A stretch of DNA of 64,000 nucleotides from Blastococcus sp. URHD0036 (GTDB lineage Bacteria; Actinomycetota; Actinomycetes; Mycobacteriales; Geodermatophilaceae), in the NCBI RefSeq assembly GCF_000701365.1, contig NZ_JNIK01000011.1:465095-529094 (forward strand), given 5' to 3'. Under the pieces are notes generated by a model. The model saw only the letters and a program-made list of their open reading frames with translations, was not told the DNA's origin and did no database searches. This document shows, one piece after another, positions 42,657 to 53,409 of this stretch. The translations under genes and the position numbers were made by a program. The number at the start of each line of letters is the position of its first letter. Position 1 is the first letter of the stretch.

Positions 42657-43505
42657 TCAGGCCGAGAGCGTGTCCAGGTACTCCTCGAGCGCATCGCGCC
42701 AGTCGCGCGGCCGGAAGCCCGTGGCGGTCACCTTCGACAGGTCCAGGAGGCTGTTGAGCGGCCGCGGCGCGATGCCGGACTTGCCGGCGAAGTACTCCGA
42801 GGTGCTGACCCGGCGCACGGCCCCCCGGTCGCGCCCACGGGCTGCGAACACGATCTCCGCGACGTCGGCCCAGGTGCTGGGCGGGCCGTCGCTGCTCACG
42901 TTGTAGGTGCCGAACGGTGCGGCGGTGTCGACGAGGTGGACGACGGCGGCGGCGAGGTCGTCGGCGAAGGTGAGCCGGCCGACCTGGTCGGCGACGACCG
43001 CGGGTTCGATGCCGCGATCGGCGAGCGAGGCCATCGTCCGCACGAAGTTGTGGCCTTCGCCGACGACCCAGCTGGTGCGCAGGAGGTAGTGACGGTCGAC
43101 GGCCGTGGCGGCGAGGTCGCCGTCGGCCTTGCTCCGGCCGTAGACGCTGAGCGGCGCCGTCGGCAGGTCCTCGCGCATGGGGCCCTCGCTGCGACCGTCG
43201 AAGACGTACTCGGTGGAGAAGTGCACGAAGGTCGCACCGTGCCGGTCGGCGACCTGGGCGAGGTTGACGACGGCATCGACGTTCGTCGCGCGGACGGCGG
43301 CCAGATTGGCCGGGTCCTGCGCGGCGTCGACCTGCGTGTAGGCCGCGGCGTTGACGATGAGGCCGACGCCGCTCCAGTCGTGGGCCCGGACGGCGCCGGC
43401 GTCCGATGCGTCGATCTCCTCACGGTCGAGCAATTCTGCGTCCGGGAAGCGGCGTGCCAACGCCCGGCCGACCTGGCCCCGGGCGCCGACGACGACGGTC
43501 CGCAT
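42657..43505 (-). CDS. rmlD: dTDP-4-dehydrorhamnose reductase
   Basis: The 282-residue enzyme carries out the last step to dTDP-L-rhamnose. It has the Rossmann motif GARGQVGRAL, NAAAYTQVD, STEYVFDG and the catalytic Tyr/Lys in VYGRSKADGD, all RmlD hallmarks. It lies 5 nt after rmlB in the same operon. rmlA and rmlC, needed for the earlier and third steps, are not in the window and must be elsewhere. Confidence 0.93.
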   Translation of the reverse strand: MRTVVVGARGQVGRALARRFPDAELLDREEIDASDAGAVRAHDWSGVGLIVNAAAYTQVDAAQDPANLAAVRATNVDAVVNLAQVADRHGATFVHFSTEYVFDGRSEGPMREDLPTAPLSVYGRSKADGDLAATAVDRHYLLRTSWVVGEGHNFVRTMASLADRGIEPAVVADQVGRLTFADDLAAAVVHLVDTAAPFGTYNVSSDGPPSTWADVAEIVFAARGRDRGAVRRVSTSEYFAGKSGIAPRPLNSLLDLSKVTATGFRPRDWRDALEEYLDTLSA

Positions 43506-43510
43506 ACCGC

Positions 43511-44653
<1,143 letters not shown>

Positions 44654-44714
44654 TCAAGCTTCTCACGGAGAGTGATCGAACACGGCGTGGCATGAGGTAA
44701 CGGGCCCGTCTCGG

Positions 44715-46088
44715 TTGACTCGCCGTGAGCGCACCACCACCGTGTTGACGGTGGGCGTCCTGGCATCTGGTGTAGACCAGGCGCACTCGACTGCCCGGCT
44801 CCCTGTCGGCCGGCTGCTGCTCCGCCTCGTCGGGGTCCTCGGCCTGGCGCTGGTGGCCTGGCTCCTCCTGGCCCTGGTGAGCGACCGCGCCCGTGCCGAC
44901 GAGAACGGGACTCCACCGACGGCGGCCTCCGGCGCCGGCCCTCACGACGATGCCTCCTCCGAGGCGCCACGGCCGCAGGAGCGCTCGTCTCAGCAGGCCT
45001 CGTCTCAGGAGCCCTCGGCTCAGCAGCCTGTCTCTCAGCAACCGGCCGCCGAGGAACCGGTCGTCGAGGAACAGGTCGTCCAGCAGCCGGCCGTCGAGGA
45101 ACAGGCTGTCCAGCAACCGGTCGTCGAGGAACAGGCTGTCGACCAGGCCTCACCGGAGCCGGGGGGCGGCGAGATCGCGGACCCACCCGCAGGCGCGCCG
45201 CTGACGACCACCGCGCCGACGACCACGACCACGACCACGACAACGACCACTACGGCGACGACCACCCCCACCACGACGACCACGGCAACCACGGCGACGA
45301 CCACCCCCACCACGCCGGCCGTCACCGCGACACCGGCGCCCCCCGGGACGGCTCCGCTCACGTCCTCGACGGACGCGGCCACGACCGGCCAGGTCGGGAC
45401 GTCGGCTGCGTTGCCCGCGACGACCATCGCGCCCGTCTCGATGGCAACGAGCACGACGACGACCGGGGTGGCGGGCGCGCTCGCGGCCCCCACCGGCTCC
45501 CTCAGTGCAGGTCCGCCGCCGGGAACGGACCCGTGCGCCGCGAGTCCGACCGTCGGGCCGACTGCCGCGGCGGCGGCGGTCTCGTGCGTGCCCCTGTCGT
45601 CGCTCCAGCCCGCCCTCCAGCCCGCCGACGTGGACGTCCGCCGCACGGCCACCCCGTCCGACGTCGCCCAGAAGACCCCTCAGTGCGCGATGACGAGCGG
45701 CGTCGCCTCGCCGTCGACCCGGAGTTCCGCGGTTCGCGCCGCGCCGGCCCGAACTGCGGCCGGTTCGGGCACCGCCCATCAGACCGCGGTCCCGACGCCG
45801 GCCGTCGACGCGCCGCCTCCGACGCCGCCCCTTGCCCCCGTCCAGCAGTCCCCGCCACCGCAACCGACACCAGCGCCCCTGCCTCAGGCCCCCACGACGT
45901 CCGCCGCTGGCGGCTGCTCGTCCGGCGGCACCGGAGCACAGGAGCGGACGCGCGGTGCCGAACTCGTCATGGCCATCGGCGGCGTCACGCTCTCTGAGGG
46001 GCTGGCCGCGTCGTCAGCCGCCCTGCCACCTGCGCCGGACGCCTCGGTCTCCGATGCATCCAGCGACCCGGCGAGCCGCCCCGACTGA
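44715..46088 (+). CDS. Membrane-anchored Thr/Pro/Gln-rich low-complexity protein
   Basis: The 457-residue frame opens with TTG 44715 (GTG 44742 is an alternative). One hydrophobic helix (LVGVLGLALVAWLLLALVSD) ends in RARADE, as in the protein at 40677. It is followed by Gln/Glu/Val repeats (VVEEQAVQQP units), a poly-Thr run with interspersed Ala/Pro, then Pro/Ala-rich sequence with scattered Cys. It may be a glycosylated cell-wall spacer protein, since Thr-rich segments are favoured for O-mannosylation in Actinobacteria; that is inference. It lies divergent from rmlB. Confidence 0.55.
   Translation: MTRRERTTTVLTVGVLASGVDQAHSTARLPVGRLLLRLVGVLGLALVAWLLLALVSDRARADENGTPPTAASGAGPHDDASSEAPRPQERSSQQASSQEPSAQQPVSQQPAAEEPVVEEQVVQQPAVEEQAVQQPVVEEQAVDQASPEPGGGEIADPPAGAPLTTTAPTTTTTTTTTTTTATTTPTTTTTATTATTTPTTPAVTATPAPPGTAPLTSSTDAATTGQVGTSAALPATTIAPVSMATSTTTTGVAGALAAPTGSLSAGPPPGTDPCAASPTVGPTAAAAAVSCVPLSSLQPALQPADVDVRRTATPSDVAQKTPQCAMTSGVASPSTRSSAVRAAPARTAAGSGTAHQTAVPTPAVDAPPPTPPLAPVQQSPPPQPTPAPLPQAPTTSAAGGCSSGGTGAQERTRGAELVMAIGGVTLSEGLAASSAALPPAPDASVSDASSDPASRPD
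45057..45146. repeat. Three tandem 30-bp units coding a 10-residue repeat
   Basis: Units 45057-45086, 45087-45116 and 45117-45146 share CCGG-CGTCGAGGAACAG, coding P-V-V-E-E-Q-x-V-x-Q. A further run of ACC/ACG/ACN threonine codons (about 45210-45320) follows. All in frame. Confidence 0.8.
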
Positions 46089-46331
46089 CCCGCCTGCTGT
46101 CCCGGTCGGCCGCTCCCGCCACACGGGCCGGCGCCGCGGCCTTGCCGCGCGACCGATGTACGCCGCTCCCCCGATGCCGTCCTCCAGGACGAGGGCCCGC
46201 GCTGGGCCCATGGGCCACCGCCCGCCTCCGTCCTGCGAACACACCCCGCGTCCGCGCTCACCGGCCGGATCCGAACTTCGGCGCCCCGCGCCACCGCACG
46301 ACCGCCCCCACTGCCCCTGAGAGGCGTTGCC

Positions 46332-46880
46332 ATGTCGTTCACATCCCTCGACCGGCGGCCCCAGCCCCGACCGCGCCGGTTGATCAAGCCCCTGGTCGAC
46401 GGTCTCGCCGCCGTCCTGCTCCTGCTGTTGGCTGCCCCCTGGCTGGTCCTCATCACGGTCGCTCTCTGGCTCGCCGACGACGGCCCGCTCCTCGAGCGCG
46501 ACCGCCGCATCGGGCCAGGGGGGCGCCCCTTCTCCCTGCTCCGGTTCCGCACCTGCCCCGAGGGACCTCACGGTCATCGAGCAGAGGCCAGTGGGGTCCG
46601 CGGTCTCGTCCGCCGGACCCACTTGGACGAGTTGCCGCAGCTGTTCAACGTCGTCCGCGGCGATGTCTCGCTCGTCGGGCCCCGTGCGTCCCGGTCGCGC
46701 GATGCGGGCCAGGACCTCCCCGGAGAACTCAAGCCCGGCCTGATCGGCCTCACGCAACGTGGAGACCGGGCCGAGGAGGACCCCATGACGGCGCAGCGCT
46801 ATGCACAGGAGTGGTCCCTGCGGCTCGACGCGGTGATCGTGTGGCGGGCACTCCGCCACGCACTGCGGGACGCGGGCTGA
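46332..46880 (+). CDS. Short sugar-phosphate transferase (phosphoglycosyl transferase, WcaJ/PglC-like)
   Basis: The 182-residue protein resembles monotopic phosphoglycosyl transferases: a re-entrant hydrophobic helix (GLAAVLLLLLAAPWLVLITVALW), R-D-R-R-I-G-P-G-G-R-P-F, the catalytic Asp-Glu in THLDELPQLFN and RGDVSLVGPR. The usual R-T-M motif reads R-T-C, and the segment after VGPR is shortened, so activity may differ from the full-length enzyme at 60841. It would move a sugar phosphate to undecaprenyl phosphate to begin glycan assembly. The 243-nt gap upstream (46089-46331) is GC-rich and shows no gene. Confidence 0.75.
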   Translation: MSFTSLDRRPQPRPRRLIKPLVDGLAAVLLLLLAAPWLVLITVALWLADDGPLLERDRRIGPGGRPFSLLRFRTCPEGPHGHRAEASGVRGLVRRTHLDELPQLFNVVRGDVSLVGPRASRSRDAGQDLPGELKPGLIGLTQRGDRAEEDPMTAQRYAQEWSLRLDAVIVWRALRHALRDAG

Positions 46881-46888
46881 GCGCCTAC

Positions 46889-47152
46889 TCAGGCGGAGTC
46901 GAGAGAACGGGGCCCGCCATCGGCGCCGCCGTCCTCGGCCCGGTACCACCTCTCCAGCTCGGCCAGATCGAGCAGGCCGAGGGCCGGCCGGGACGGCGAG
47001 CTGGGGCGGCGCTGCGCCCGGTGCACCAGTCCCACATCCCGGCTCACGGCGTCGTCCCGACGGTCGGCGTACCGGATCGCTCTACCGACGACCACGAACA
47101 CGCCGAGTGTCAGGCACAGCCAGACGCACCCGATGACCAAGATCGTCGTCAT
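46889..47152 (-). CDS. Small single-helix membrane protein
   Basis: The 87-residue product has one hydrophobic helix (ILVIGCVWLCLTLGVFVVVG) and a charged cytoplasmic tail ending AEDGGADGGPRSLDSA. ATG 47152 has AGGG 4 nt upstream. It is convergent with the sugar transferase, 8 nt apart. No known domain. The 282-nt gap to 47435 shows no other gene. Confidence 0.55.
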   Translation of the reverse strand: MTTILVIGCVWLCLTLGVFVVVGRAIRYADRRDDAVSRDVGLVHRAQRRPSSPSRPALGLLDLAELERWYRAEDGGADGGPRSLDSA

Positions 47153-47434
47153 GGGGCCCTCGTGACTGGATGGCATGCGAACGGAGGCCGCGGGACGGCG
47201 GCGAGATGATCGTCACCCTGACGGGTGACGGATTCAAGCTCCGGCCGGAATCTGTGGACGGGTCATGACGGAGCCCGCACGGTGCTTGTCTCTACGTGAG
47301 GACAGGCACGACTTTCCGCGTCTCGGACCTCTTCCGGAGAACGGGCGCAGCGAGGGGCATTGCCTCCTGGCTGCCGAGCCCGCTTGAGTTGCCGCGCCCG
47401 AGCCGCCGCCCTCTCACCCGCACGAGGACCGCCC

Positions 47435-48205
47435 ATGCTCTCGATCGTCGTCTGGAAGCTCCGCCGCATCGCGCAACTACTGGGCTCTGCACGCCGGGAC
47501 CGCGGGATCCGGGGGCTGAGGAACGAGCTGCTGCGCATCGTGCGTCTCGCTGCCGGCATCCCGCTCGCTCTGACCCGCGAGTACGTGTTCGACGTCCGGC
47601 GCGGGGTCCGCACCCGAGGTTTCCTCCGCAATGCCGACGACATCACGCCGCTCTCGGTCGGCCGCGACGCGCAGTACTACCAGCCGATCGGCTTGCGCCC
47701 GCTGCGCGATCTCGTCCGGACGATCCCGCTGTCCCCGGCGACCACGAGCTTCGTGGACCTCGGCGCCGGCCGAGGTCGCGCAGTCCTCCTGGCGGCGGAA
47801 CTGGGCTTCGCCACGGTCCTCGGGGTCGAACTCGACGACCGCCTCGCCCACGAGGGACAGCAGAACATCGGCAGGTGGCGGCACAGCCGCGTGGGCGCCG
47901 GCCGGGAGTCGCAGGACGTCCGCATCATGCACGGTGACGCGGCGCGGGCCTCCCTGCCGGACGGGCCGCTCGTCGTCGCCATGTTCAACCCGTTCGGCGC
48001 GACGACGCTGAGGCTCGTGGTGGACCGGCTGCTGCGGGAGCAGCGCACGGGGGATCTCTACCTCGCCTACATCCACCCGGTCCACGCGGTTGTCCTCGAG
48101 GAGAACCCGCAGCTCACCCTGCACGCCGCAGCCGACGACTGGCAGGTCTTCCACTTCCGGCCAGTACGCGACGAGGTCCGTGCCGGCGCGGCGACGGCCG
48201 GCTGA
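47435..48205 (+). CDS. Class I SAM-dependent methyltransferase-like protein
   Basis: The 256-residue protein has VDLGAGRGRAVLLAAELG, the SAM-binding G-x-G-x-G motif, followed by VLGVELDDRLAHE (acidic ribose-binding end of strand 2) and VVAMFNPFGATTL, the loop after strand 4. An N-terminal 95-residue region (LRRIAQLLGSARRDR...) is helical and may bind the acceptor. It probably methylates a sugar or lipid in the polysaccharide locus. ATG 47435 has GAGG 8 nt upstream. Confidence 0.75.
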   Translation: MLSIVVWKLRRIAQLLGSARRDRGIRGLRNELLRIVRLAAGIPLALTREYVFDVRRGVRTRGFLRNADDITPLSVGRDAQYYQPIGLRPLRDLVRTIPLSPATTSFVDLGAGRGRAVLLAAELGFATVLGVELDDRLAHEGQQNIGRWRHSRVGAGRESQDVRIMHGDAARASLPDGPLVVAMFNPFGATTLRLVVDRLLREQRTGDLYLAYIHPVHAVVLEENPQLTLHAAADDWQVFHFRPVRDEVRAGAATAG

Positions 48206-48223
48206 CGGCCTCGGCGCACGACG

Positions 48224-48448
48224 TCAGGCCCCCACCGGGGCCTCGAGCGACTCGATGACGGTGCGCTCGGCCGACGGCGACGCCTGAGGCGGGACCGAGC
48301 GGGTCCGGGCCGGAGCGGAGCCGGTCGCGGTCCGCCCGCTCAGCCACCCCGTGCCGTCGTCGGCCGCGCGGAGCACCTGGCCGATGCGCAGCCCCACCAG
48401 GACGACGACCACGGGCCAGATCAGGGCGACGGCGACCAGCGCGGTCAT
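48224..48448 (-). CDS. Small single-helix membrane protein
   Basis: The 74-residue product starts with the hydrophobic helix TALVAVALIWPVVVVLVGL followed by a polar Ser/Thr/Pro-rich tail. ATG 48448 is chosen. Size and layout resemble the product of 46889, though similarity is not close. Function unknown. Confidence 0.5.
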   Translation of the reverse strand: MTALVAVALIWPVVVVLVGLRIGQVLRAADDGTGWLSGRTATGSAPARTRSVPPQASPSAERTVIESLEAPVGA

Positions 48449-48582
48449 GGGATCCACCTGTGCACGTGATGCCTCCCCGCTGGTCGCGGTCGCTGGGCCG
48501 GCTACGCCGGACCCGGTGCAGGCACCATACCCCTCCGCACCTGCTCGGTGACAGAAGGTGATGGAAGAGTTCCTCGGACTGA

Positions 48583-50244
48583 TCAGCCGCCGTCCACGGC
48601 CCCGGCCCGGGGACCGCACAGGTCGTGGTCGACGGACCGGATGTCGTTGCCATGCACCGTCACGTCGCTCACCTCGGCCGCGTCGGGCCACGTGGCGTTG
48701 ACCGCACAGGACCTCGACTCCGGGTCCTCGAGGACCAGCCGGTTGCCGGTCACCGTCACGTCGCGGGCGTTGAAGGCCTCGCGCTCGGGGACGGTGGAGC
48801 TGCCGTCGAAGGAGAGCGAGATCGCCGGGGTGCCGCCTGTCCCTGCCCAGCTGATGTCGTTGCCCGAGAACATCACGCCGGTGGTGTCCCACGGCGAGCT
48901 CTCCAGGGTGAACACCGTGCCGACGACGTCCTCGATGCGGTTCCCGCTGATGGTCGCGCTGTGCACCTGGGACAGCCGGATGACGCCGTCGCTCGCCTCG
49001 CCACCTCCGCGGAAGGTGTTCCCGCTGACGGTCATCCCGGTGATGATGTGGTGGTACGTCCAGTTGCCGTCCGGGGGCATGTCCTGGTCCACGCCACGGA
49101 CCGGCTCGCCCGCGAAGACCTCGAACGGAGCGAGCACGAACTCGTTCCGGGAGATGTCGACGCCGTCGATGTCACCGGTCCCCAGGGCGTTGAAGACGAC
49201 ACCGCGACCGACGTCGAGGAACCGGTTGCCCGTGACGCTGACATCCTCCTGCACGGCCAGGTCCGAGTAGGTGTCCGGGCCGATGTACACCGCCGGCCAG
49301 CTGTCCCTGATCTCGCTGTTGGTGACGGCCTCCCGCGAACCGTGCAACTCCACCCCACCGCTGAACCCGAACGGCTGCTCGTCGTGCTCGATCGTGACCC
49401 CGTCCACGAGGACATCCGTGGCCGTGAAGTACATGGCGGAGAAGTCGGTCTGTTCCTCGTTCCCCGGGATCGACGTGCCGCCGTTGCGGAAGGTGGAGTC
49501 CAGGACGCGGATCCCACTGCCACCGCCCTGGACCACGACGTAGTTCTGCCCCGGGGTGTCGGCCATGGTGACGTCCCGAAGGGTTATGTCCTGCGCCTGC
49601 CACGTGTAGAGGCCGTAACCGGTGATGGTGCGGCCTGCGGACACGAGGTTGCCCGGCCCGTTGAGGTCGAGTGTCAGCCCGGAGATCGTCACACCGGCCA
49701 CCCGGTCGGCGAGGAAGACGTTGCCACCCCACTCCGCCGTCGAGCCGGTCACCACGCCGTCGGCCATGACGAAGACCGCGTCCGGATCGGCCGTGATCGT
49801 CTGCCCGGAGCGGAGCGAGAACACGAAGTCGGCGGGGATGACCGTGGTCCGGGGAGTGGCGTAGGAGGCGAGCAGGTACGTGCCCGCCGGCACGTGGACG
49901 GCGTCGGCCTCGGCCAGCGCCCGTCGGATCGCCGGGGCGTCGTCGGTGACCCCGTCGCCGGTCGCGCCGAAGGTGCGGATGTCCACTCCTGCAGGGAGCG
50001 GCACGGGTGTGGGGGTCGGTGGTGGCGTCGCGGACGCGCTCGGGGTGTCCGTGGCCAGCGGGGGCGCCGCCTCCGAGGGCGCATCGTCCCCGCGCGTCGC
50101 GAGCACCACGCCTGCGACCAGGACGACCGCCAGGGCGACCGCGGCGACGACCCGCTGCCGGGGCGATCGCGTGCGGCGCGGATGCCGCGCCCCCTCGCCG
50201 GGGGGCGACGGATCGGCGGGCGTCACCGGCCGGGTGTCGGTCAC
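48583..50244 (-). CDS. Exported beta-helix protein of the polysaccharide locus (paralogue of 29931)
   Basis: The 553-residue protein has one N-terminal hydrophobic helix, a Pro/Thr/Ala linker and a right-handed beta-helix starting with the pectate-lyase-3 signature IRTFGATGDGVTDDAPAIRRAL. Many stretches match the product of 29931: DFSAMYFT, TITGYGLYT, DTPGQNYVVVQ, WTYHHIIT, SPWDT. It likely acts on or holds a surface polysaccharide, with its location inside the locus as support. GTG 50244 overlaps the glycosyltransferase stop by 4 nt. Catalytic residues cannot be assigned. Confidence 0.8.
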   Translation of the reverse strand: MTDTRPVTPADPSPPGEGARHPRRTRSPRQRVVAAVALAVVLVAGVVLATRGDDAPSEAAPPLATDTPSASATPPPTPTPVPLPAGVDIRTFGATGDGVTDDAPAIRRALAEADAVHVPAGTYLLASYATPRTTVIPADFVFSLRSGQTITADPDAVFVMADGVVTGSTAEWGGNVFLADRVAGVTISGLTLDLNGPGNLVSAGRTITGYGLYTWQAQDITLRDVTMADTPGQNYVVVQGGGSGIRVLDSTFRNGGTSIPGNEEQTDFSAMYFTATDVLVDGVTIEHDEQPFGFSGGVELHGSREAVTNSEIRDSWPAVYIGPDTYSDLAVQEDVSVTGNRFLDVGRGVVFNALGTGDIDGVDISRNEFVLAPFEVFAGEPVRGVDQDMPPDGNWTYHHIITGMTVSGNTFRGGGEASDGVIRLSQVHSATISGNRIEDVVGTVFTLESSPWDTTGVMFSGNDISWAGTGGTPAISLSFDGSSTVPEREAFNARDVTVTGNRLVLEDPESRSCAVNATWPDAAEVSDVTVHGNDIRSVDHDLCGPRAGAVDGG

Positions 50245-51356
50245 GCCGGGTCCAGCGACCCGGTGCCGGAGGCGGGGTGGACCGCACCTCCCGCGGCGGG
50301 AGCCGGGAGCTCCGGGAGGCGCAGCGCACGACGGAACGCCGGCTCCCACGCCGCGTAGCTGTAGTGCTCGGCCACGGCGCGACGCGCCTGCAGACCCCGG
50401 TCCCGCCGCTGCTGCTCCGACTCCTCCAGCAGCGCGACCAGAGCGTCCGCCCACTCGTCCGGGCCGGTCGCGGCGAGTCCGCCGAGCTGGTCGAGGACCC
50501 GGGCGTTGACCCCGATCGGCGTGGCCACCGCCGGCAGGCCGGCGGCTCCGTACTGCAGGAGCTTGTAGGCGCACTTGCCCCTGCTGAACGGCGTGTCCGG
50601 GAGCGGCATGATGCCGCAGTCGGCCTCGGCCAGCATCGCGTTGCTCCGCGTGCCGTCCCACGCCACCCGGTCGACCATGACGTCGAGCTCCCCGAGCGAG
50701 CGCTCCCCCGCACTGATCACGGTCAGTCGCGCGCCGGTGCGCCGGTGCACGGCGAGCAGCCCTGCGGCCACCTCGGCGAGGTACGGCTCGGTGGAGGGCG
50801 AGCCCAGCCACAGCAGCCGGGGCGCCGCACCGACCGTGTAGTCGGACTTGTCGGGGTAGTCGCCGGGGTGCACGCAGCTGGGGATGACCTCCACGTGCGG
50901 GTTGTGCCGGAGGGCCTCCTCGGCGAGCACCTCGTTGCCGGCGATCACGAGGTCCGCACCGCCGACCGCCGTCGACCATCCCGCGCCCTCGCCGAAGAAC
51001 CGGTGGACGCCACCGCGCCGGTCGGCGTACAGCGCGTCGTCGAAGTCGTACACACCCCAGTCGGCGCGGCGGAGCAGGTCGGCCTCCAGCCGCCCCCGCG
51101 TGAACGGGCCCAGGGACCGGGAGATCAGCAGTCGCCCCCAGTCCGGACGGCGGCGCAGAGCGCTCAGCCGCCGCTCCGCCGCGAGGACCGCCAGCGGGCG
51201 GCGCAGCAGTGTCCCGGGACGCGCGTTCGCCGCGCCGAGGTAGTCGAGGACCTCGGCGTCGAGATCCAGCAGCCGCAGCCACTCGAGCACCCGCACCCGG
51301 GTGCTGGCCGCCTCGAGACCGTAGGACGCCCCGACGACCAGCTCACCTGCAGCCAC
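50241..51356 (-). CDS. Glycosyltransferase (GT-B fold, GT4-like)
   Basis: The 371-residue protein begins VVGASYGLEAASTRVRVLEWL, an N-terminal half with YDFDDALYADRRGG, and a C-terminal half with RLLWLGSPSTEPYL, ADCGIMPLPDTPFSRGKCAYKLLQYGAAGLPAVATP, in which the GT4 nucleotide-sugar site lies. It transfers a sugar during polysaccharide assembly; donor unknown. It is translated with the beta-helix protein downstream (GTGA overlap). Confidence 0.85.
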   Translation of the reverse strand: MAAGELVVGASYGLEAASTRVRVLEWLRLLDLDAEVLDYLGAANARPGTLLRRPLAVLAAERRLSALRRRPDWGRLLISRSLGPFTRGRLEADLLRRADWGVYDFDDALYADRRGGVHRFFGEGAGWSTAVGGADLVIAGNEVLAEEALRHNPHVEVIPSCVHPGDYPDKSDYTVGAAPRLLWLGSPSTEPYLAEVAAGLLAVHRRTGARLTVISAGERSLGELDVMVDRVAWDGTRSNAMLAEADCGIMPLPDTPFSRGKCAYKLLQYGAAGLPAVATPIGVNARVLDQLGGLAATGPDEWADALVALLEESEQQRRDRGLQARRAVAEHYSYAAWEPAFRRALRLPELPAPAAGGAVHPASGTGSLDPA

Positions 51357-51454
51357 TCCACGCCCCTCCCAGTCCCCGTCAACCGTCCAAGCCTAGGACG
51401 GCTGGGGGGCGCTGCGAGGTTCCCGCTCCTCTGCACCCGATCGGATGACCGACG

Positions 51455-52636
51455 TCACGGGCAGGGCAGGGGCTCGGTGAGGTCCAGGAACACCGTGCGG
51501 TTCCGCGCCACCGCTGCGGGGTCGAACCGACCCGACGCGTCCCGGTCCTGAACGTATCCCGGCCAGTCACTGCCCAGACCCGCGACGTGCAACTGGGGGA
51601 TCGGTACGCCGAGGTCGATGAGCACGTACGCGACCTCCTGCGCCCGCAGCTCGCTGAGGCTCTTCCGGACCGCGGGGTCGCCGACGGCGGCATAGGTGCC
51701 GAAGACCTCGGCGATCACGTCGCCGTCGGCGATCATCTGCTCGGCGTAGGGCCGGAGCGCCTCGGTCGCGGCCCGCCGGTCCGACAGCAGCGGTTCCCCG
51801 GGCTGGAAGCCCAACGGCCCCCCGGTGAGGGTGATGCGACCGGGCACGCAGGAGATCCCCGGGTCCACGGGGACCGGCGTCACCACCGGGAGCGCCTCCT
51901 CGGGACCGTCCGTGGGGCCGGTCTCCACCACGACGGCCACCGCGCCGGCGCGCTGGACGACGGCCTTCCAGATCTCCACGAGCCGCACCCGGCGCGCCGG
52001 GTCGAGCTCCTGCTGCGGCGCGGTCGTGACCCCGAGGCCCTGGAGGACGACCGAGAAGCCCCGCAGGTCGGGGAGGCTGCCCGTGTCCGCCAGGGAGTCA
52101 GCCACCTCGACCGGATCGGCGTCCAGCAGGCCCGGACGCCCGAAGTCGAGCGGACCACTGGTCGACAGCCCCGAGTCGACGACGACGAGCGTGCGGACCC
52201 CCGACTCGTCCGGGAGCGTCTGCACGGCGAGGTCCATCGCGGTGATCAGGTCCGTCTCCGGCACCCTCGCGGCAGCCTGCTCCACGGACGTGTCGACGCG
52301 CCGGCGGTTGTCCTCCCGCTGCTCCGCGCGCGCCGCCGCGGTGTCGCCGTCCGCGAGGAGCGGGCCGAAGCCGTCGGTCTGCCACGGCGCTCCGTCCGCG
52401 ACGACGAGAGAGAAGTAGGACTGCTGGGCGACGGCGAGGTCCCGTGCCGCCGCCGCACTCCCCGCGAGATCGGGATCCGGCGCATTCGCGTGGGCACCGA
52501 CGACCACGGCCAGGACCCCGCTCGGCTCGGCGGGCTCACCGGCGGCATCCCCCACGGAGGCGCAGCCGGCGGCCGAGGCGAGGACGAGTACACCCACGAG
52601 CAGTGCTCGCCGGCTCGACCCGAACGTCCTGGTCAC
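51455..52636 (-). CDS. Lipoprotein with OmpA-like C-terminal domain
   Basis: The 393-residue protein has a lipobox (LASAAGC) and ends in an OmpA/MotB-like peptidoglycan-binding segment (EALRPYAEQMIADGDVIAEVFGTYA, RKSLSELRAQEVAYVLIDLGVP). Between is a von-Willebrand-like or mixed alpha/beta region (TDLITAMDLAVQTLPDESGVRTLVVVDSGLS). It is likely anchored in the membrane and tied to the cell wall. GTG 52636 is the start. It may be an envelope adaptor for the polysaccharide system. Confidence 0.75.
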   Translation of the reverse strand: MTRTFGSSRRALLVGVLVLASAAGCASVGDAAGEPAEPSGVLAVVVGAHANAPDPDLAGSAAAARDLAVAQQSYFSLVVADGAPWQTDGFGPLLADGDTAAARAEQREDNRRRVDTSVEQAAARVPETDLITAMDLAVQTLPDESGVRTLVVVDSGLSTSGPLDFGRPGLLDADPVEVADSLADTGSLPDLRGFSVVLQGLGVTTAPQQELDPARRVRLVEIWKAVVQRAGAVAVVVETGPTDGPEEALPVVTPVPVDPGISCVPGRITLTGGPLGFQPGEPLLSDRRAATEALRPYAEQMIADGDVIAEVFGTYAAVGDPAVRKSLSELRAQEVAYVLIDLGVPIPQLHVAGLGSDWPGYVQDRDASGRFDPAAVARNRTVFLDLTEPLPCP

Positions 52637-52764
52637 ACGGCCCCCCTGGTCGTGGCTCCCCGTGCTGGTGCCCTTGCTCCGTCTCCCACGACCGGCGATG
52701 GCCGCACATCGGCACGCAATATAGACCCCGGATCGTCCGGTTGATCTTCGCCGCGCTGCTGGCG

Positions 52765-53409
52765 TCAGCAGTCCCCCTCGACGACTGCAGCGGCCAGCCC
52801 CCCGAACTCGTGCAGGATGGCGCCGCTCCAGCGGAGCACCGACATGGTGGGCCTCCCCGCCACGACGGTCACGTCGGCGTCGGTGCACCGACGGATCAGC
52901 ACCCCCGCCCGCTGCACGTGATAGCTGCTCGTCACCACCGTGACGGCCGTCCAGTCGTACCGCTCCACGAGCTCGCCGATGACGCGCGCCTCACCGCGGG
53001 TGCCCGGCGGGTCCTCGGGAGGCGTGAAGCACCGGATCTCCAGGCCCTCCTGCGGCTCGTCGCACAGTGCCCGGGCCGGGTCGTTGACCTCGCCGGGTGG
53101 CGTGGAGACGACGAGGACGCCGGGTCCCTCGCGGGCCAGGTCCAGCGCGAGCGGGATGCGGGTCTCCGGGTCCCCCGCGAGCAGGATCACCGCGTCCGAC
53201 CGCTCCGGCGGATCGTCCCCCGGGAACACGAAGAGACGGACGCTGACCGCCACCAGGAGGGCCAGCAGCCCGACTCCCACGCCCAGCCACCTCCGCACGC
53301 CGCCGGAGGCTCCCCGACGTCGGGGCACCACCACGGCCGCGGCGTTCCGCGTCACACCTCGCGTGGCGCTCTGGTGGTGCGTCGTGACGTACGGCAGTTG
53401 AACGGTCAC
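52765..53409 (-). CDS. YdcF/DUF218-family membrane protein
   Basis: The 214-residue protein has one N-terminal helix (WLGVGVGLLALLVAVSVRLFVF), then a DUF218 domain: DAVILLAGDPETRIPLALDLA, then TRGEARVIGELVERYDWTAVTVVTSSYHVQRAGVLI. Members such as ElyC and SanA are linked to cell-envelope integrity and undecaprenyl-phosphate use, fitting the polysaccharide setting. GTG 53409 is used as start. It lies 167 nt from the divergent chain-length/kinase gene. Confidence 0.8.
   Translation of the reverse strand: MTVQLPYVTTHHQSATRGVTRNAAAVVVPRRRGASGGVRRWLGVGVGLLALLVAVSVRLFVFPGDDPPERSDAVILLAGDPETRIPLALDLAREGPGVLVVSTPPGEVNDPARALCDEPQEGLEIRCFTPPEDPPGTRGEARVIGELVERYDWTAVTVVTSSYHVQRAGVLIRRCTDADVTVVAGRPTMSVLRWSGAILHEFGGLAAAVVEGDC

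Noticed and set aside
45195..45330. Threonine-codon run as a microsatellite outside genes
   Set aside because: It is in frame within a protein with an N-terminal membrane helix and is better explained as coding low complexity.
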